DNA of 64,000 nucleotides from an uncultured Rhodospirillales bacterium. GTDB lineage: Bacteria; Pseudomonadota; Alphaproteobacteria; CACIAM-22H2. The translations under genes were made by a program, and so were the position numbers. The notes under the pieces are model-generated. The model worked only from the letters and a program-made list of their open reading frames with translations. It was not told the DNA's origin and made no database searches. Positions 31,296 through 39,921 of the stretch are shown piece by piece (positions within the stretch are counted from its first letter, which is position 1; each line of letters begins with the position of its first letter). The DNA lies in contig CALANV010000058.1 in the NCBI GenBank assembly GCA_937926175.1, positions 62,001 to 126,000 on the forward strand, in the 5' to 3' direction.

Positions 31296-31333
31296 GCACC
31301 GGCGATGACGTCATCGCCGGTGCGGCTGTTTTT
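31296..31333 (+). terminator. Rho-independent terminator downstream of mch
   Basis: A 28-base perfect palindrome (GCACCGGCGATGAC and its complement, 31296-31323) is followed by GGCTGTTTTT. It lies about 190 bases after the mch stop. Confidence 0.82.
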
Positions 31334-31375
31334 GCGCCATGTCGTTCCGACGATGCGGGACCCGGAAATAAGAGA

Positions 31376-31445
31376 GGCGTCAGGCGCGCTGGACCGAGAT
31401 CCGACGCTTAACGTGTTCGGGCGGAACACGACCTGACGCCTCGGA
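31376..31445. repeat. Long-range inverted repeat containing direct repeat copy 2
   Basis: GAGGCGTCAGG at 31376-31386 pairs perfectly with CCTGACGCCTC ending near 31443, enclosing about 47 bases. The left arm overlaps the second copy of the 21-base repeat. No T tract follows. It could fold as an RNA stem or mark a regulatory site. Confidence 0.45.
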
Positions 31446-31994
31446 GCGCCGGGGCACGAAACCCATGCGACTCCCTGGCCTCGCGACAGCTCGGGCGTAC
31501 CTTCGTCATGCGGTGCGACGTCGCGGCCGATACGTCGCCCGATGCACGACGGCGGGACCGGGAGATCCCGAGCCCGAGGGAGAAGCGCCAGACCCTGCCG
31601 TCCCGCACTGCCGACCGGCTGGTCTCCGGCAACGATTGGTACAATCGCCGCGGAAGGACCCGATGCGACGGGCGCAGCATCCGGTACCGCGCCTCATGCA
31701 TCGCCCGGCGATCCGCCTTGCGGCGAATCACCGGCCGTCCGGACGCGTGCGGCTGGGGCGAGCCTGTTGCCGGCTCCCGCCCGACAAACGGCGCCATCCG
31801 GCAACGGCGCCTCATGCCGGGCCGACGGTGCGCCCGCACCGGATCCGTTCGGACCCGGGAGCGCGATCCGCCCCGGAAAGGTCGTTCCGCCTGCGTCCGC
31901 CGACCGTCTCCCGTGCGGGACACGGCGCCCTTGGCCCAGGGCCTTCGGGCGGCGCCGCGGAGCCTTGCATGCCTTTCCGCGCTTTCGCGTGCCG

Positions 31995-32120
31995 TGGAAA
32001 TGCTCGCAGAAATTTTTTCGCCGATAAACAATAAAAGCGCCGGGCGCTGAAAATTTCTGTTGATAGAATCCTTAATTCCACACAATTCATCCCCGCATTA
32101 TCCCCGGAATTCTCCACAGT
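31995..32120. other. AT-rich block with DnaA-box-like words upstream of sdhC
   Basis: The block is markedly AT-rich for this genome and contains A/T runs, TTCTCCACA at 32110-32118 (one mismatch to the DnaA consensus TTATCCACA) and TTATCCCCG at 32098-32106 (two mismatches), with similar weaker words nearby. It could be a promoter region for sdhCDAB or an unwinding/initiator element. The evidence is only base composition and these words. Confidence 0.35.
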
Positions 32121-32364
32121 TTGCGGACGAACCCGTTCGGGGCGTGGCCATGACCAAATCGTGGGCACCGGCCGGTCCGGGTTCGCGCCCGATTCAAGTG
32201 AGGTCGGTGCCGCGCGAAGGCTATCGGCCCGGCATTTCGCACTTGCGTCCGGCAACGTTGACGGGACGGGGGCACAGGGTCTAAATCAGCGGCGCATCAC
32301 AACAATTCCGCCGGGGCGGTGCTTGTTTGCGCCGCGCGACCGGTTCCAAGCCACTTGAGGCGAC

Positions 32365-32802
32365 ATGCCGAACGATCCGTCGATGGCGCGCGGAAGCCCA
32401 CATCCGACTCGATCCGCGCGACCGCTTTCGCCGCATATTCAGATCTACCGTCCGCAGCTCACGTCCGTCCTTTCCATCAGCCACCGTATCACCGGTCTCG
32501 TGCTGGTGGTCGGAACGCTGATGCTGGTGTGTTGGCTGATCGCCGCTGCGACCGGACCCGAAGCGTTTGCCGGGGTACAGGCCTTTCTCGGATCGTGGAT
32601 CGGCCTGGTGCTGCTGTTCGGCTGGAGCGTTGCGCTGTTCTACCATCTTAGCAACGGCATCCGGCATCTGTTCTGGGATGCGGGCTACGGCTACGAGATC
32701 GCGACGGCCTATCGCTCGGGCTGGGCGGTCGTGGGCGCTACCGTGGTGCTGACGCTGCTCGCCTGGGGCGTCGGGCTTGCGGTTCTGGGGGGGCGGCCAT
32801 GA
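32365..32802 (+). CDS. sdhC: Succinate dehydrogenase cytochrome b556 subunit
   Basis: The 145-residue SdhC anchors complex II in the inner membrane and holds haem b and part of the ubiquinone site. RPLSPHIQIYRPQLTSVLSISHRITG carries the SxxHR signature (quoted in part: SVLSISHRITG), and FYHLSNGIRHLFWD contains the haem-ligand His of helix II. Three membrane helices are predicted. GAGGCGAC before ATG 32365 gives the ribosome-binding site. First gene of sdhCDAB; it overlaps sdhD by four bases. Confidence 0.95.
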   Translation: MPNDPSMARGSPHPTRSARPLSPHIQIYRPQLTSVLSISHRITGLVLVVGTLMLVCWLIAAATGPEAFAGVQAFLGSWIGLVLLFGWSVALFYHLSNGIRHLFWDAGYGYEIATAYRSGWAVVGATVVLTLLAWGVGLAVLGGRP

Positions 32803-33194
32803 GCAACCGCGCCAATACCCTGCGCACGCAGCTCGGTCGCGTGCGCGGCCTGGGTGCGGCTCACCACGGCGTCGGCCACTGGTGGGCGCAGCGGGTCACC
32901 GCGGTCGCGCTGGTGCCGCTCGCCGTCTGGTTCGTCGCCTCGATCGTAGCCCTAGCCGGCGCCGACCACGCCGCCGTCGTCGACTGGATCCGGAACCCGG
33001 TCTCGGCCGTCCTGTTGGTCGCGCTGATCGCGGCGGTTTTCCACCACGCGCAGCTTGGCGTCCAGGTCGTCATCGAAGACTACGTCCATCACGAAGGGGT
33101 GAAAATCGGGAGCCTGCTGGCGGTGAAGGCTGTCCTGCTTCTGCTTGCGCTGGCTGCAGTTTTTGCCGTCCTGCGGATCGCCCTCGGAGGTTGA
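32799..33194 (+). CDS. sdhD: Succinate dehydrogenase hydrophobic membrane anchor subunit
   Basis: A 131-residue three-helix protein, the second membrane anchor of complex II. GLGAAHHGVGHWWAQRVTAVAL matches the alphaproteobacterial SdhD N-terminus and FHHAQLGVQVVIEDYVHHE holds the haem/quinone-side histidines and the conserved DYVH. ATG overlaps the sdhC stop (ATGA). sdhA starts seven bases after the stop. Confidence 0.94.
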   Translation: MSNRANTLRTQLGRVRGLGAAHHGVGHWWAQRVTAVALVPLAVWFVASIVALAGADHAAVVDWIRNPVSAVLLVALIAAVFHHAQLGVQVVIEDYVHHEGVKIGSLLAVKAVLLLLALAAVFAVLRIALGG

Positions 33195-33201
33195 GAACAC
33201 C

Positions 33202-35025
33202 ATGCCTGAATCAACGAAAGTGACGACGCATCGCGTCACACCGGCCTATCCGATCATCGACCACACCTACGACGTCGTCGTGGTCGGTGCCGGCGGTGCC
33301 GGCCTGCGGGCGACGTTCGGCATGGCGATCGCCGGCCTCAAGACCGCGTGCATCTCGAAGATCTTCCCCACGCGCAGCCACACCGTGGCGGCGCAGGGCG
33401 GAATCTCGGCCGCGCTCGGCAACATGGGACCGGACGACTGGCGCTGGCACATGTACGACACCGTCAAGGGCTCCGACTGGCTCGGCGACCAGGACGCGAT
33501 CGAGTACATGTGCAAGGAGGCGATCCCGGCGATCATCGAGCTCGAGCACTATGGCGTGCCGTTCAGCCGCACGCCCGACGGCAAGATCTACCAGCGGCCG
33601 TTCGGCGGCATGACGACGGAATACGGCAAGGGTGTCGCGCATCGCACCTGCGCCGCGGCCGATCGCACCGGCCACGCCATCCTTCACACACTGTATCAGC
33701 AGTCGTTGCGGCACAACGCGGAGTTCTTCATCGAGTACTTCGCGCTCGACCTCATCATGGACGACGAGGGCACCTGCCGCGGCGTGATGGCCTGGAATCT
33801 CACCGACGGCACCATCCACCGTTTCCGCGCGCATCTGACGGTGCTTGCGACCGGCGGCTACGGCCGCGCCTATTTCTCGTGCACGTCCGCCCATACCTGC
33901 ACGGGCGACGGCAACGCCATGGTGCTGCGCGCCGGGCTGCCGCTCCAGGACATGGAGTTCGTGCAGTTCCATCCGACCGGCATCTACGGCGCCGGCTGCC
34001 TCATCACCGAAGGCAGTCGCGGCGAGGGCGGATATCTCACCAACTCCGAGGGCGAGCGGTTCATGGAGCGCTACGCGCCGTCGGCCAAGGATCTTGCCTC
34101 GCGCGACGTCGTCTCGCGTGCGATGACGATCGAGATCCGCGAGGGCCGCGGCTGCGGACCGCAGAAGGACTACATCCTGCTGCACCTCGAGCATCTGGGC
34201 GAGGACGTGCTGCGCGAGCGCCTGCCCGGCATCTCGGAGACCGCCAAGATCTTCGCCGGCGTCGACGTGACGAAGGAGCCGATCCCGGTGCTGCCGACCG
34301 TGCACTACAACATGGGCGGCATCCCGACGAACTACCGCGGCGAGGTCGTCACCCTGAAGGACGGCAATCCGGATGCGGTCGTGCCGGGCCTGATGGCGAT
34401 CGGCGAAGCGGCCTGTGTGTCGGTCCACGGCGCCAACCGTCTGGGCTCGAACTCGCTGCTCGACCTCGTCGTCTTCGGCCGCGCGGCCGCCAAGCGCGCG
34501 GCGGAACTGGTCAAGCCGGGCACGCCGCACCCGCCGCTTCCGCGCGATGCGGGCGATGCGGCGCTGGCGCGCTTCGACCGCCTGCGCCACGCCAACGGCA
34601 GCACGCCGACCGCGGCACTCCGGCTCGAGATGCAGAAGGTGATGCAGAACCACTGCGCGGTGTTCCGCACCGAGCAGGTGCTCGCCGAGGGCATACAGCT
34701 TCTCGAAGAAACGCGGAAGAAGAGCGCCGATATCCGCGTCAACGACCGTTCGCTGGTGTGGAACTCGGACCTCGTCGAGACGCTCGAGTACGACAACCTG
34801 ATCGCGCAGGCGATCGTCACCATGCATTCGGCGTACAACCGCCGGGAAAGCCGAGGCGCGCACGCGCGCGAGGACTTTCCGGAGCGCGACGACGTCAATT
34901 GGCTGAAGCACACCGTGGCGTGGCTGGACGACAACGGCAAGGTCCGGATCGACTACCGGCCCGTGCACCTCAATCCGCTCACGAACGAGGTTCAGAGCTT
35001 CCCGCCGAAGGCGCGCGTGTACTGA
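33202..35025 (+). CDS. sdhA: Succinate dehydrogenase flavoprotein subunit
   Basis: SdhA (607 residues) oxidises succinate to fumarate with covalently bound FAD. YDVVVVGAGGAGLRA is the FAD dinucleotide fold, SHTVAAQGGISAALGN contains the flavinylated His, and HPTGIYGAGCLITEGSRGEGG and HGANRLGSNSLLDLVVFGR (quoted in part) are active-site segments. The start at 33202 lies just after GGAGG TTGAGAACACC; the frame extends upstream into sdhD without similarity. It binds SdhB on the cytoplasmic face. Confidence 0.98.
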   Translation: MPESTKVTTHRVTPAYPIIDHTYDVVVVGAGGAGLRATFGMAIAGLKTACISKIFPTRSHTVAAQGGISAALGNMGPDDWRWHMYDTVKGSDWLGDQDAIEYMCKEAIPAIIELEHYGVPFSRTPDGKIYQRPFGGMTTEYGKGVAHRTCAAADRTGHAILHTLYQQSLRHNAEFFIEYFALDLIMDDEGTCRGVMAWNLTDGTIHRFRAHLTVLATGGYGRAYFSCTSAHTCTGDGNAMVLRAGLPLQDMEFVQFHPTGIYGAGCLITEGSRGEGGYLTNSEGERFMERYAPSAKDLASRDVVSRAMTIEIREGRGCGPQKDYILLHLEHLGEDVLRERLPGISETAKIFAGVDVTKEPIPVLPTVHYNMGGIPTNYRGEVVTLKDGNPDAVVPGLMAIGEAACVSVHGANRLGSNSLLDLVVFGRAAAKRAAELVKPGTPHPPLPRDAGDAALARFDRLRHANGSTPTAALRLEMQKVMQNHCAVFRTEQVLAEGIQLLEETRKKSADIRVNDRSLVWNSDLVETLEYDNLIAQAIVTMHSAYNRRESRGAHAREDFPERDDVNWLKHTVAWLDDNGKVRIDYRPVHLNPLTNEVQSFPPKARVY

Positions 35026-35121
35026 GGTTTCAACCGTCGGCGGCCAGCCGTCAGCCTGACCGCCCAGGCGGCATCACAACCGTGCTGACAGCTGGTTGCT
35101 GAACGCTGAGAGCATCATCAG

Positions 35122-35898
35122 ATGGCCGAATTCGCACTTCCCGCCAACTCGAAGGTCACCGAGGGCAAGACCTGGCCGGCGCCCAAGGGCGCCACGCGCA
35201 TCAAGACCTTCAAGATCTACCGCTGGGATCCGGACTCGGGCGCGAACCCGCGCATCGACACCTATCAGGTCGATCTCGATTCGTGCGGGCCGATGGTTCT
35301 GGACGCGCTGATCAAGATCAAGAACGAGATCGACTCGACGCTGACCTTCCGGCGCTCGTGCCGCGAGGGCGTGTGCGGCTCGTGCGCCATGAACATCCAG
35401 GGCACGAACACGCTGGCCTGCACCAAGGCCATCGAGGACTGCGCGGGCGACGTGAAGATCTATCCGTTGCCGCATATGCCGGTGATCAAGGACCTTGTGC
35501 CGGACCTGAGCGGGGCGTTCGCGCAGTACCGGATGATCGAACCGTGGCTGAAGACCGAGACGCCGCCGCCCGACCGCGAGCGCCTGCAGACGCCGGAGGA
35601 CCGCGCGCGGCTCGACGGGTTGTGGGAATGCATCCTGTGCTTCTGCTGCTCGACGAGCTGCCCCAGCTATTGGTGGAACGGCGATCGCTATCTCGGACCC
35701 GCCGTGCTGCTGCAGGCGTATCGGTGGATCGCCGACAGCCGCGACGAGGCGACGGGCGAGCGGCTCGACGCGCTCGAGGATCCGTTCCGCCTCTATCGCT
35801 GCCACACCATCATGAACTGCACGCGGACGTGCCCGAAGGGCCTCAATCCGGCCAAGGCGATCGGCGAAATAAAGAAGCTGATGATCGCACGCCGCTGA
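35122..35898 (+). CDS. sdhB: Succinate dehydrogenase iron-sulfur subunit
   Basis: A 258-residue electron-transfer subunit with three clusters: 2Fe-2S ligands in SCREGVCGSCAMN and the later LACTKA, 4Fe-4S in CILCFCCSTSCPSYWWN, and 3Fe-4S in RCHTIMNCTRTCPKGLNPAKAI (quoted in part: CHTIMNCTRTCPKG). It passes electrons from SdhA FAD to quinone at SdhCD. It follows sdhA after 96 bases that show nothing notable, and ends the sdh operon. Confidence 0.98.
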   Translation: MAEFALPANSKVTEGKTWPAPKGATRIKTFKIYRWDPDSGANPRIDTYQVDLDSCGPMVLDALIKIKNEIDSTLTFRRSCREGVCGSCAMNIQGTNTLACTKAIEDCAGDVKIYPLPHMPVIKDLVPDLSGAFAQYRMIEPWLKTETPPPDRERLQTPEDRARLDGLWECILCFCCSTSCPSYWWNGDRYLGPAVLLQAYRWIADSRDEATGERLDALEDPFRLYRCHTIMNCTRTCPKGLNPAKAIGEIKKLMIARR

Positions 35899-35944
35899 TC
35901 TTCAGAAAGGCGGCGCTCTTCCGAATCGCGCGGCCGACCGCCGG

Positions 35945-36358
35945 TCAGCCGCGCTCTTCGTCCGTCCGGCGACGGACCTTCAGGACGGTGATGCGCCTGA
36001 TGTCGCCGTCGAGACCCTCGAACTCGATCGACTGTCCTTCCGACAGACCGATCAGTGCCGCACCGAGCGGAGTCAGAACCGACAACGTGTCCTCGCCCGA
36101 GTTGCGCTCGGACGGATAGACAAGCGTGACGGTGCGTTCGCGTCCGCTCGCTTCGTCCCGGAACAGGACCTGCGTATGCATGGTCACGGTGCCGGGTGGA
36201 ATCTCGGCATTGTCCACGACCGTCGCCCGCGTAAGTTCTCGCAGCAGCAGATCGGCCGCCTTGGACAGCTTCCCGCCGCCGTAGGTCGCCAGCAGGTGAT
36301 CGAGCCGGGCGAAGTCGTGCCGGCTGATCCGGATCGCGGGAAGGTCTTCGGACGTCAT
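35945..36358 (-). CDS. rnk: Rnk-type nucleoside diphosphate kinase regulator, GreA-C domain (copy 1)
   Basis: A 137-residue protein with a short N-terminal helical part (HDFARLDHLLATYGG) and a GreA/GreB C-terminal domain including TVTLVYPSERNSGEDTLSVLTPLGAALIGL. This architecture defines Rnk, which can bind RNA polymerase near the secondary channel. It lacks the Gre coiled-coil tip acidic residues, so transcript cleavage is not expected. The gene lies 48 bases after a longer paralogue on the same strand, and is convergent with sdhB. Confidence 0.85.
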   Translation of the reverse strand: MTSEDLPAIRISRHDFARLDHLLATYGGGKLSKAADLLLRELTRATVVDNAEIPPGTVTMHTQVLFRDEASGRERTVTLVYPSERNSGEDTLSVLTPLGAALIGLSEGQSIEFEGLDGDIRRITVLKVRRRTDEERG

Positions 36359-36406
36359 GTCTTTTCGCCTCGTGGAAATTCGAGCAAAGTCGGGTCGTGA
36401 CGGCGG

Positions 36407-37066
36407 TCAGGCCGCCCTGTTCGGACCGGGGTCGTCGTCACCGTCCGGCAGGTTGGGGTTGCGTATCGGTCTTGGACGCAGCGGGATGACCCGCCGCTCG
36501 TCTCTGTCGTCGTCGGGGGCGCGCCGTTTTTCCTGGTCGTCGGTTGCGCTGGGGCGCGGCCAGTAACGGTACGGTGCGCGAAGGAAACGGCCTTCCGCTT
36601 CGGGTTGATAGGCGACCCGTTCGACGGTTGCGATCCAGCGCATGCCCTCCCGGGCCGTGTAGGCCATCGCGCTTCCCGCCCGAAGCCCGAGCAGGGCCGC
36701 GCCAAGCGGCGACAGGACCGGAATCGCCGTACCGACGGCCCAATGCGTCTCGTCGTAGACGAGCGTGCCGGATTCGACCGGATGGGTTATGTGGCGGCGG
36801 AAGAAGACCCGCGAGTTCATCGTGACCACGTCAGCGGGAATCACGCCCGGGCGGCAGATGGTCGCACGGTCGAGTTCGTCGGAGAGAAAGCGCAGGATGG
36901 CCTCGTCGACATGGTCGCGCGACCGGTCGATCAACGAACGCAGCCGATCATGGTCATGGCAGGTGATCAGCAGCGGCGGCAGATCGGACGCCGATATCTT
37001 GGTACGCTCGCCGGTCGGTTGCGCGTCGTTCGGCGTGCGAACGTCCGTATCGGCTGAATTGATCAT
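36407..37066 (-). CDS. Rnk-like GreA-C domain protein with acidic/basic tail (copy 2)
   Basis: A 219-residue paralogue of the neighbouring Rnk. The shared core runs from LPPLLITCHDHDRLRSLIDR to IPVLSPLGAALLGLRAG (about residues 28-145). Unlike Rnk it carries a 60-residue, probably disordered C-terminal tail rich in Arg, Asp and Pro (EKRRAPDDDRDERRVIPLRP). ATG 37066 is chosen because AGGAGG stands nine bases before it; the frame begins earlier at 37105. A role at the RNA polymerase secondary channel is inferred from the domain only. Confidence 0.75.
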   Translation of the reverse strand: MINSADTDVRTPNDAQPTGERTKISASDLPPLLITCHDHDRLRSLIDRSRDHVDEAILRFLSDELDRATICRPGVIPADVVTMNSRVFFRRHITHPVESGTLVYDETHWAVGTAIPVLSPLGAALLGLRAGSAMAYTAREGMRWIATVERVAYQPEAEGRFLRAPYRYWPRPSATDDQEKRRAPDDDRDERRVIPLRPRPIRNPNLPDGDDDPGPNRAA

Positions 37067-37770
37067 GGCAGACTTCCTTCCTCCTGACCTCTTGCTTCGC
37101 GGCAAGGCGGGGCCGGATCGAAACGGGCCGGCCTTGTTCCGGCCACGCGCAACCGCATCGCCGTCGCACGCGGCGGGACCGCCGAAACGCAGATGGACGA
37201 TCTGGGGGAATTAGGTTTGGCCCCGGAGGCGGCACACGACCCTAAAGCGCATCAGCCGCACGGCGGGGCAAACGTCGGTTTGACGCAACCCGCTCCCTGG
37301 ATGATCCAGCGCCGGGGGCGCGGAAGTCCAGAAAGGATCGAAGTCCGAAACATCGCATCGTTACTATATGGTCGCGCCACGGCAAGTTCAACGTGGCGCG
37401 GACGTCGCCGAAGGTTCACGCTTCTGCTGTCGTGACGGACGGCAATCGCGCGCCACGCGGTGTTCGTCCGGACGTGAACGGTCGGGAGCAGCTTTCGCTT
37501 GCGCGACGCGGGACGGCTGCCGATCATCGCCTGACACGTGCCCGGATTCCGCGTCACGATACGAGTCGATCGATTGCGGACATTCGCGCCGAGGCGCCAT
37601 CGGCGTTGAAGCAGCGCGTGGAACATGGAATGAGGTGTGTGATCGGCTCGAGCAGACGATGGCATGGCCCGATGATCAACCGGCGCGTCCCGAGAAGTCT
37701 CGGCCGACCGAAAGCGGCCCATCGCCGACGGCGTGACGCGCAGGCGTTCGGCGTCGGAGGGAACCGCCCG
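37067..37770. other. 704-base spacer between the Rnk pair and the GDPD gene
   Basis: The genes on each side diverge, so promoters for both lie here. I see no supported gene. A perfect inverted repeat lies at 37373-37400 (CGCGCCACG, ten-base loop, CGTGGCGCG), right after a TACTATATGG stretch at about 37361-37371 that is AT-rich enough to hold a promoter. A second GGCCGG/CCGGCC pair lies near 37130. Confidence 0.4.
37373..37400. repeat. Perfect 9-bp inverted repeat
   Basis: CGCGCCACG and CGTGGCGCG flank a ten-base loop in the divergent spacer. There is no T tract. It may be an operator or an mRNA leader hairpin. Confidence 0.5.
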
Positions 37771-38772
37771 TTGACGGCACGCGCCCTCAGGCGGTCGCTG
37801 GCCGCGGCCGGCGGCCTTCTGCTGGCCGTGGCGGCGCAGCCCGTCGCGGCATTCGATGCGCAGGGCCATCGCGGCGTGCGGGGCCTGATGCCGGAGAACA
37901 CGCTGCCGGCCTTCGCGACGGCGCTGTCGATCGGCGTGACGACGCTCGAGTTCGACGTCGGCATTACCAGGGACGGGGCGGTGGTGATCGCGCATGACCG
38001 GCGTCTCAATCCCGACATCGCGCGGCGCGACGGCGTCTATGTCGAGGCGCCGGGACCGGCAATTCACACACTCACGCTTGCGGAACTCCGGAACTACGAC
38101 GTCGGCACGCTGCGCCCCGGTTCGCGCTATGCCGCGCAATGGCCGCAGCAAAAGCAGCTTTCGGGCGTGCGGATTCCGACCGTGGGCGAGCTTGCCGCGC
38201 TCGTGCGCCGGGCCAACAATGCGCAGGTCCGATTCAATGTCGAGACGAAGATTTCCCCGCTCGCACCGGACGAGACCGTCGATCCGGAGGTCTTCGCATC
38301 GACGCTCGTCAAGGCGCTGCGCCGGGAGGGGATCGCGGCGCGCAGCACCGTTCAGTCGTTCGATTGGCGCACGCTCAGGGCCGTGCAGCGACTGGCGCCC
38401 GAAATCGCCACCGTCTGCCTGACCATCGAGCGCGGCGAGAACGATAATGTCCAGCGGGGAAAGGATGGCGCCAGTCCCTGGCTTGCCGGGCTCGATGTCG
38501 ACGATTATGCCGGCTCGGTCCCGCATGCGGTCGACGCGGCCGGCTGCCGCATCTGGTCGCCGTTCCATCGCGATCTCACACCCGACGCGCTGGCGACGGC
38601 TAAGGCGCTCGGCCTTGCGGTCGTCACCTGGACCGTCAACGAGCCCGCCGAGATGCGGCGCCTGATCGACAACGGCGTCGACGGAATCATCACCGACTAT
38701 CCTGATCGCTTGCGCGCGGTCATGGCCGAGCAAAACATGCCACTTCCTCCAGCAACACCGGTTGAACCATGA
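37771..38772 (+). CDS. Secreted glycerophosphodiester phosphodiesterase
   Basis: A 333-residue GDPD-family enzyme that hydrolyses glycerophosphodiesters to glycerol 3-phosphate and an alcohol. A signal peptide ends near residue 28 (LLLAVAAQPVAAFDAQ). The active site shows HRG at 33-35, PENT, E60 and D62 in LEFDVGITRDG and His75 in AHDRRLN; metal-binding Glu in NVETK follows. The start TTG 37771 is chosen because GGAGG lies ten bases before it and the signal peptide starts there. It overlaps the next gene by four bases (ATGA). Confidence 0.88.
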   Translation: MTARALRRSLAAAGGLLLAVAAQPVAAFDAQGHRGVRGLMPENTLPAFATALSIGVTTLEFDVGITRDGAVVIAHDRRLNPDIARRDGVYVEAPGPAIHTLTLAELRNYDVGTLRPGSRYAAQWPQQKQLSGVRIPTVGELAALVRRANNAQVRFNVETKISPLAPDETVDPEVFASTLVKALRREGIAARSTVQSFDWRTLRAVQRLAPEIATVCLTIERGENDNVQRGKDGASPWLAGLDVDDYAGSVPHAVDAAGCRIWSPFHRDLTPDALATAKALGLAVVTWTVNEPAEMRRLIDNGVDGIITDYPDRLRAVMAEQNMPLPPATPVEP

Positions 38773-39437
38773 GCGGACCTCGCATTGCCCTCATCCACGC
38801 CCTGCCCGAATCCCCCGAACCGGCGAACAAGGCCTTCGCCGAACTGTGGCCGGATGCGGCGCGCTTCAATCTCATGGACGACTCGCTGGCGCCCGATGTC
38901 GCGGCCGCCGGGTCGGTCACGCCGGCGATCGTCCAGCGTTTTCTCGATCTGTCGCACTATGCGGCGGGCACTGGCGCCGAGGCCATCCTGTTCACCTGTT
39001 CGGCCTTCGGCACGGCGATCGACGCGTGCAAGAAGGCGCTGTCGATTCCGGTGCTGAAGCCGAACGAGGCCGCCCTCGAGGAGGCGCTTGCCGCCGGTCC
39101 GCGCATCGCACTTCTCGCGACCTTCGGGCCGACCATTCCTTCGATGACGGCGGAACTCGAGTCGATGGCCAAGGACCGCGGCATCGTGCCGACGATCATC
39201 ACCCGCGTCGTCGAGGGCGCGCTGGACGCACTCAAGGCCGGCCGCGGCGACGAGCACGACCGGCTGATCGCCGAGGCCGCCGCCCAGCTGCCGCCGGTCG
39301 ATGCGCTCGTACTCGCGCAATTCTCGATGGCCCGTGCGGCGCGCGCGATCGCGCCGGTCGAGGGCCGCAAGGTGATCACGACGCCGGCCAGCGCCGTCGC
39401 CAAGCTGCGGCAGTTGGTGGAGAAACGGTCGGCCTGA
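38769..39437 (+). CDS. Aspartate/glutamate racemase-like protein
   Basis: A 222-residue protein of the Asp/Glu/hydantoin racemase superfamily. The first catalytic cysteine is visible in FTCSAFGTAI (about residue 77), but the second expected cysteine position reads LAQFSMARAARAI with no Cys, a pattern also known from decarboxylase-type members and members of unknown activity. Racemisation by the two-base mechanism is therefore doubtful. It overlaps the GDPD gene by four bases, so the two are probably translated from one mRNA, but I see no metabolic link. Confidence 0.78.
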   Translation: MSGPRIALIHALPESPEPANKAFAELWPDAARFNLMDDSLAPDVAAAGSVTPAIVQRFLDLSHYAAGTGAEAILFTCSAFGTAIDACKKALSIPVLKPNEAALEEALAAGPRIALLATFGPTIPSMTAELESMAKDRGIVPTIITRVVEGALDALKAGRGDEHDRLIAEAAAQLPPVDALVLAQFSMARAARAIAPVEGRKVITTPASAVAKLRQLVEKRSA

Positions 39438-39593
39438 CGGTCGCCGCATCGAGCGCGCACGTCGCGCCACGCCACTTCCGCCGGAGGAAAGGGATGGTAC
39501 ATGCCACGCGCGTGGGCCGTCCCTCCGGCGCGAGAGGGGAAATGCGAGACATGCGGGTGAAGAGCGGGCGTATCGGCCTGGCTATCGCCGCCG

Positions 39594-39782
39594 TCAGCTC
39601 ACCGTTTCTTCGTCCCGGATCGCGCTCCGAACCTTGGCGCGCAATTCGTTCGACATGCGCTCGATACCGTGGACGGTGCGTGCGTGCTCAGCCGCCTTCA
39701 TCATCACGTCTTCCTCGTTATCGCCGCGCGCGACGTAGTCGCACCCGGGCACGATCGCACCGCATTCGATCCGTTTGCGCAT
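39594..39782 (-). CDS. DUF1059 small protein
   Basis: A 62-residue protein starting MRKRIECGAIVPGCDYVARGDNEEDVM-like text (CGAIVPGCDYVARG and VMMKAAEHARTVHGIERM are the recognisable pieces). The two cysteines and the A-x-H-A-x-x-x-H-G segment are the conserved features of DUF1059, whose function is unknown. The start at 39782 puts the conserved core at the N-terminus; the frame extends upstream to 39833. It is a single gene on the minus strand. Confidence 0.8.
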   Translation of the reverse strand: MRKRIECGAIVPGCDYVARGDNEEDVMMKAAEHARTVHGIERMSNELRAKVRSAIRDEETVS

Positions 39783-39921
39783 CGCGGATTCCCTCTCTGC
39801 AGATCTGTTCATTTCGTCCGATTTCAGGGACATGAACGCAGCAGCCGGCCCGAGGTTGCAGGACGGGGGCGATGAACGGAGCCGCTACCCGATCGGCGGC
39901 CGGGTCGCGGGGTGACGACCA

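Larger units (their letters stand above)
31109..32364. other. 1.25-kb gene-free region between mch and sdhC
   Basis: No frame here is convincingly coding: open frames overlap in several phases, are Arg-rich, and lack ribosome-binding sites. It contains the mch terminator, two copies of a 21-base near-repeat (31190-31210 and 31378-31398), an inverted partner of that repeat near 31433-31443, and an AT-rich block at about 31995-32120 with DnaA-box-like words. It is the longest spacer of the window; promoter of the sdh operon, an RNA gene or a replication-related element could lie here. Confidence 0.5.

Noticed and set aside
31465..32050. Overlapping plus-strand frames of 160-190 codons in the mch-sdhC spacer
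   Set aside because: Three phases are open at once, composition is Arg/Pro-rich and no start has a ribosome-binding site.
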